From contig ONTZ01000004.1 in NCBI GenBank assembly GCA_900320905.1, positions 62,001 to 126,000 on the forward strand: DNA of 64,000 nucleotides, in the 5' to 3' direction. The DNA comes from an uncultured Prevotella sp. (GTDB lineage Bacteria > Bacteroidota > Bacteroidia > Bacteroidales > Bacteroidaceae). Positions 60,575 through 64,000 of this stretch are shown here, one piece after another; position 1 is the first letter of the stretch; each line of letters starts with the position of its first letter. The notes under the pieces are model-generated. The model made no database searches. It saw only the letters and a program-made list of their open reading frames with translations, and was not told where the DNA came from. The position numbers and the translations under genes were made by a program.

Positions 60575-60910
60575 TTATAGAGTGACGGTGAGCCGTTTCA
60601 GGTCCTTGTCCTGCGAACTGGTACCGTAGAGGATCTCGTACTGGCCAGACTTGGTGCGCATGGTGTTGGTCTGGGGATCCCAGAACTCGAAACTCTTCGG
60701 GGTGAGTCGGAGCGTGGCCGTGACGGTCTGGCCGGCCTTCACGCTGACGCGCTCGAAGGCACGGAGGCTCTTCAGCGGGCCCTCCTTGTCGGAGAGATCG
60801 CGGATGTAGAGTTGCAGAGTCTCGCTGCCGTCACGCCTGCCGGTGTTCGTCACGGGGATGTTAAGGATGAACGCGGAAGTCTCGGAGCCTTTGGTGAGGT
60901 GCGCCGACAA
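60575..60910 (-). pseudogene. 3' remnant of a GH3 gene (fibronectin III-like domain only)
   Basis: About 105 codons encode only the C-terminal fibronectin III-like domain of a GH3 enzyme: NIPVTNTGRRDGSETLQLYI, LKSLRAFERVSVKAGQTVTA, SFEFWDPQTNTMRTKSGQYE, GTSSQDKDLKRLTVTL. The barrel and middle domain are missing, and homology stops near 60905. The partial gene at 63768-64000 is very similar (GTSSQDKNLLKPIVTEIQ), as is the C-terminus of the GH3 gene at 18915. The stop and a terminator are intact, so a 5' deletion or partial duplication is likely. No start codon or promoter suited to expression is seen. Confidence 0.78.
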
Positions 60911-60973
60911 AAGATATTATTTAACACTATCCCTTAAATTTTAAACTACAGCGGTGTGAGCCGTGGGGTGATG

Positions 60974-61001
60974 AAGGCCACCAGTAATGGCGGCAGAGCC
61001 A
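60974..61001. repeat. 28-bp direct repeat, copy 1
   Basis: AAGGCCACCAGTAATGGCGG then CAGAGCCA. Copy 2 at 61172-61198 differs by one missing base. The first copy is followed by a GC-rich hairpin-like segment and T-rich sequence (61002-61026). Confidence 0.8.
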
Positions 61002-61073
61002 GAACGCCCCTTTTTCTATTTTTCCTTTATTATTTATTGGTGTCCGATAAATCTTAAATAATTCGCCGAAAAT

Positions 61074-61104
61074 TTTGCACTTTCGTTTTTTTTATCTATT
61101 TTTG
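61074..61104 (+). promoter_or_regulatory. Promoter of the condensation-fold gene
   Basis: TTTG (61074-61077), a 19-bp gap, TATTTTTG (61097-61104). It gives a 5' leader of about 115 bases holding copy 2 of the direct repeat. Confidence 0.75.
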
Positions 61105-61171
61105 CAAACGAAAAATGAAGTGTGGAGACGGAGAATTCACGATAACAATTAAAGACAGGATCGTTGAAGGT

Positions 61172-61198
61172 AAGGCCACCAGTAATGCGGCAGAGCCA
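61172..61198. repeat. 27-bp direct repeat, copy 2
   Basis: AAGGCCACCAGTAATGCGGC then AGAGCCA, in the leader of the gene at 61228. The rest of 60911-61227 shows nothing else beyond the promoter and copy 1. Confidence 0.8.
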
Positions 61199-61227
61199 AC
61201 CTCTGTCTGATAGAAGGAACCACAGTT

Positions 61228-62607
61228 ATGAGTTATAATAAAGGAAAAAAACTGCTTTCTGAGCGATTCTACTTGACATGGGCTGGAGAACAGATGTTCT
61301 GGACAGTCAGAATGACACTGAAGATGAGGGGTCCTGTTGACGGCGATTTATTGCGTCAGGCAGTAGAATCAACGCGCCAGCGTTATCCATATTATCAAGT
61401 GAAACTCGGCATTAGAAAAGATACTGAAGGTACGGAATATTTCGTGTACGAAGACAACAGTGAGCCGTGGGTGGTAAACGAAGGGGAAGAACCAGTGAGA
61501 CTGATTGGCCCAGAGTCGAACAACCATCTGCTGGCATTCTGTTATTGGGACAAGTACATCGCATTAGATTTCTTCCACTGCCTGACCGACGGCACAGGAG
61601 CCTACAACATCCTCCGCACCTTGCTTTACGAATATTCTCGCCGCCGCTATGATGCGACGCTGAGTCGTGAAAGAATAACATTGCCAAAGGGTGTTCATGT
61701 GGAGCGTATTCTTACACCTGAAGGAATGAATATGGCGAACATTCGTGTGGCTGGCGACACTATCAGCCCTAAGGAATGGGAAGACCCTGCAGCACAGGCT
61801 AAGCCCGACCACCTGGACCCGCTGCCCCTTCCGGAACGGCCGCGCTGCATCAATCTATCGACACAGGCCAAGACAACGGTAAACGAGGCTGTGGAAACCA
61901 TCAACATTCTTGTTGAAGAGCAAGAGATGATGAAGTATGTGTCCTCAGGCGACACTTCGCCTGCTACGCTCGTGTCGTTATTGCTTACCCGTGCCATTGC
62001 CCGTTTGCATCCAGACACGACGGAAGGTGTGCCGATGGTGGCACTGGCCATCAACCAGCGTCCTGCCCTTGGCTGTCCGCAGGCCGGCCAAACACTGGCA
62101 TCAGCACTCCGCCTGACCCTGAACGATGAGATGCGAGGGATGGATCTTGATACGCAGAAGACCATATTCCGAGGCATGGTGGCTCTACAGTCGAACGCAG
62201 ACAATGTCATTGAGAATTTCTGGCAAACTCAGAATACACAAGACATGTTCGAAAAAATTTCCACCCTTGAGGAACGCCATCAGGCAATGGCCAAAGCCTA
62301 TAGTGTCGTAACATCAGCAGCCACAACCTGTGTCAGTTACGTCGGCAAAGCCAATCTGGGTGCAGCCGAACAATACGTCAGCGAGATGTACACAGAGGCC
62401 TATACGCCGTATGCCCTCACCATTGAGATGAGTGCCGTGGGCGGCACCTTCTGTATCAGCCTGATGCAGCGGTTTACTGATGACACGTATCTCGACGCTT
62501 TCTTAGACGAATTCAGACAGATAGGCATGGCCTATCGTATTGCTACGCGCCATCCGATGATAGTGGCACCCATAGCAGACTATCGGGCGTATAGGAGCAA
62601 TAACTAA
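61228..62607 (+). CDS. Condensation/alcohol acetyltransferase-fold protein
   Basis: 459 residues, no signal peptide. The chloramphenicol acetyltransferase-like fold is marked by FFHCLTDGTGAYNILRTLLY with the HxxxDG motif (H117, D121, G122). LKMRGPVDGDLLRQAVESTR, a first helix typical of condensation domains, lies near residue 35. The second half has TLVSLLLTRAIARLH and a late strand YVGKANLGAAEQYVSEMYTE, which corresponds to the N-G/DFG-type region. It may acylate an alcohol, lipid or glycan; there are no neighbouring NRPS or lipid genes to say which. It stands alone behind its own promoter. Confidence 0.78.
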   Translation: MSYNKGKKLLSERFYLTWAGEQMFWTVRMTLKMRGPVDGDLLRQAVESTRQRYPYYQVKLGIRKDTEGTEYFVYEDNSEPWVVNEGEEPVRLIGPESNNHLLAFCYWDKYIALDFFHCLTDGTGAYNILRTLLYEYSRRRYDATLSRERITLPKGVHVERILTPEGMNMANIRVAGDTISPKEWEDPAAQAKPDHLDPLPLPERPRCINLSTQAKTTVNEAVETINILVEEQEMMKYVSSGDTSPATLVSLLLTRAIARLHPDTTEGVPMVALAINQRPALGCPQAGQTLASALRLTLNDEMRGMDLDTQKTIFRGMVALQSNADNVIENFWQTQNTQDMFEKISTLEERHQAMAKAYSVVTSAATTCVSYVGKANLGAAEQYVSEMYTEAYTPYALTIEMSAVGGTFCISLMQRFTDDTYLDAFLDEFRQIGMAYRIATRHPMIVAPIADYRAYRSNN

Positions 62608-62696
62608 AGTGTAACAGAGTCCCTCCTGTTACCCATGCCCCCCCGATCCTCCTAAGGTGAAAAGGGATGGCGAGGATTGGCTTTTCTGCAGAAAAA

Positions 62697-62728
62697 TTTG
62701 GTCGTTTAGTTTATTTTTCCTAACTTTG
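62697..62728 (+). promoter_or_regulatory. Promoter of the dockerin-like gene
   Basis: TTTG (62697-62700), a 20-bp gap, TAACTTTG (62721-62728). Confidence 0.8.
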
Positions 62729-62766
62729 CAATCAACAAACCAAGTAAGCTATAAAATTATGGAATT

Positions 62767-63198
62767 ATGAAGAGGAAAAAAGTACCAATCCGCAAACTAC
62801 TGTTGTCTTCTTTGTTTGCCTTGACATTGCCTGTTCAGGCTGCAGACGTGAGGACAGTGACGCTCATGGTGAATGGGGAACCATTGGTCATCCCGCTGAA
62901 TCAGAATCCCGTCATCACCTACTCTAACGATGCACTTCACATCACTACCAGCGAGTCATCGACTCCTATTGATGTGCCAGTCAGTGAGATTACCGCCTTT
63001 GACTTCAAGGGAGCACCCAGTAAGGCCGATGCCAATGCTGACAATGCTGTGAACGCTGCCGACATTGTGGAGTTGGTGTATGCCATGATGGGTAAACCGA
63101 GTGACAGGTTTGAGCAGGCGGCGGCTGACGTGAACGGCGATGGGGTGGTCAATACCGCCGATATCGTGGAGATCGTCAACATGCTCATAAAACAATAA
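62767..63198 (+). CDS. Secreted protein with type I dockerin-like domain
   Basis: 143 residues, signal peptide (KLLLSSLFALTLPVQA). A beta-rich segment (TVTLMVNGEPLVIPLNQNPV, DVPVSEITAFDF) of a kind common in Prevotella secreted proteins is followed by two calcium-loop repeats: DANADNAVNAADIVELVYAM and DVNGDGVVNTADIVEIVNML. This is the dockerin type I pattern, which in cellulosomes binds cohesins. No cohesin is visible here, and loop 1 has A/N changes that may weaken calcium binding. Transcribed with the next small gene, 49 bases on. Confidence 0.8.
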   Translation: MKRKKVPIRKLLLSSLFALTLPVQAADVRTVTLMVNGEPLVIPLNQNPVITYSNDALHITTSESSTPIDVPVSEITAFDFKGAPSKADANADNAVNAADIVELVYAMMGKPSDRFEQAAADVNGDGVVNTADIVEIVNMLIKQ

Positions 63199-63247
63199 AC
63201 GAGACAATTATTCATTCAGTTAACAATATCTTTAAACAAACATAATT

Positions 63248-63655
63248 ATGAAGAAGAGATTTTTCCTGTCGCTCATTGCGGCAATCGTCTTAACATTCAG
63301 TGCAAGCGCACAAAACAATAATACTTATAGTATGGTTCTCACTTTGGCCAATGGTACTACCGTTACCATAGGACCTAACGAACTGCAGAACATTTCCTTT
63401 AATAATGGTGAGGTGAATTTCTCCGGTCAGAGCATAGAAAGTCTGGTGGAGTCTGTCAATGCCAATAAGGAGAATATCGAAATGCATTCCGCTCAGATTG
63501 AAAGAGTAGAGAGCCTGGCTTGGGGCCTAAAAAAGCAACATGAAGCTGAAGTCTATGAATTGTCTAATAGGTTAAAAGAAAATATTGAAATGCTATTAAC
63601 AAAAATTAAAGATCTTGAGGCTATGGTGGATAAACTGAGTTCTGGTGGGGAGTAA
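63248..63655 (+). CDS. Small secreted coiled-coil protein
   Basis: 135 residues, signal peptide MKKRFFLSLIAAIVLTFSAS. A short beta segment (YSMVLTLANGTTVTIGPNEL) like that of the previous gene is followed by about 80 residues of heptad coiled coil (ESLVESVNANKENIEMHSAQ, LKENIEMLLTKIKDLEAMVD). Likely exported and oligomeric; function unknown. It shares the promoter of the dockerin-like gene and ends before a terminator. Confidence 0.75.
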   Translation: MKKRFFLSLIAAIVLTFSASAQNNNTYSMVLTLANGTTVTIGPNELQNISFNNGEVNFSGQSIESLVESVNANKENIEMHSAQIERVESLAWGLKKQHEAEVYELSNRLKENIEMLLTKIKDLEAMVDKLSSGGE

Positions 63656-63722
63656 CAGTTAATTCGTTTAATGACAACAGTGATGCGAGTTAGGTAGCTC
63701 GTAAGAGGCCCACTACTCTAAG

Positions 63723-63762
63723 ATAATCCCCGAAAGTCCTTTCGGCTTTCGGGGATTATTTA
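63723..63762. terminator. Bidirectional intrinsic terminator
   Basis: 14-bp perfect stem ATAATCCCCGAAAG / CTTTCGGGGATTAT with a 9-base loop. It serves both the plus-strand coiled-coil gene and the minus-strand GH3 gene. Confidence 0.85.
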
Positions 63763-63767
63763 TTTGT

Positions 63768-64000
63768 TTATTGGATTTCAGTGACGATGGGCTTCAGCAG
63801 ATTCTTGTCCTGCGAACTGGTACCGATGAGGATCTCATACTTGCCAGGCTTCACTCGCATGGTGTTGGTCTCTGCATCCCAGAACTCGAAACTCTGGCGA
63901 TCTAACTGCAGTTTGGCGGTAACCGTCTGTCCTGCCTTCACATCGACACGCTCGAAAGCACGGAGGCTCTTCAGTGGGCCGTCGGGATCCTGCAGGTTGC
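63768..64000 (-). CDS. GH3 glycosidase, C-terminal end (cut by window edge)
   Basis: About 77 codons read leftwards from the window edge to the stop at 63770-63768. They encode the GH3 fibronectin III-like end: LKSLRAFERVDVKAGQTVTA, WDAETNTMRVKPGKYEIL, GTSSQDKNLLKPIVTEIQ. It closely matches the remnant at 60575-60910, so the intact gene beyond the edge is probably the source or sister of that remnant. The rest of the enzyme is outside the window. Confidence 0.82.
   Translation of the reverse strand, partial: NLQDPDGPLKSLRAFERVDVKAGQTVTAKLQLDRQSFEFWDAETNTMRVKPGKYEILIGTSSQDKNLLKPIVTEIQ

Noticed and set aside
60911-61227. Known riboswitch in the leader of the condensation-fold gene
   Set aside because: The conserved cores of the c-di-GMP, TPP, SAM, cobalamin and THF riboswitches as I know them are not present.

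Overview
The window looks like a Bacteroidota chromosome of the Prevotella/Segatella type. Support comes from three SusC/SusD pairs, a hybrid two-component regulator, BspA-type leucine-rich repeats, A-rich translation starts without Shine-Dalgarno sites, and many promoters of the form TTTG-N19-21-TAnnTTTG. All calls come from reading the sequence and from family knowledge; no database search was run.

Layout. 1-5273 is housekeeping: a partial RNase R (minus strand), an NAD-dependent epimerase, a PAP2-type membrane protein, GreA, a HIT protein, mannose-1-phosphate guanylyltransferase (minus) and tRNA-Leu(CAA). 5274-17554 is an accessory island starting beside that tRNA. It holds a two-gene operon with a Vsr-like nuclease-fold protein, then a six-gene operon with three DUF1810 proteins, a macro-domain-like protein and uncharacterised partners. 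After these come a YbjN-like protein, a Nudix protein, an ECF sigma factor whose coding strand almost lacks cytosine, a cytoplasmic BspA-type LRR protein and a NADAR-like (DUF6939-type) protein. Several of these families handle NAD or ADP-ribose, and three genes on both strands share one 50-bp upstream element.

17649-33068 (minus) is a glucuronoxylan locus: hybrid regulator, SusC, SusD, then GH115, GH3 and CE1 enzymes. 33125-39348 (minus) is an operon with two DUF6057-type membrane proteins and two TolB-like propeller lipoproteins that each carry a CxxCH motif. Upstream of it lies an array of eight palindromes spaced 42-43 bp. 39875-45913 (minus) is a second SusC/SusD pair plus a lipoprotein. 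Divergent from it, 46497-55290 (plus) is a third pair followed by two GH43 enzymes, which suggests arabinoxylan or arabinan use.

55291-56166 is a compact cassette: a four-helix-bundle gene (the 23S rRNA intervening-sequence protein type) flanked on both sides by 10-bp CCTAGG repeat arrays. 56167-64000 holds envelope and secreted proteins (PDZ aspartic protease, lipoprotein, OmpA-type protein, small beta-barrel), a condensation-fold acyltransferase, a dockerin-bearing secreted protein, a coiled-coil secreted protein, a 5'-truncated GH3 remnant and the 3' end of another GH3 gene.

Most unusual signals: the cytosine-starved sigma gene with paired operators, the CCTAGG-flanked four-helix cassette, the 42.5-bp palindrome array, the palindromic element read in frame inside GH115, and the NAD/ADP-ribose-themed island.
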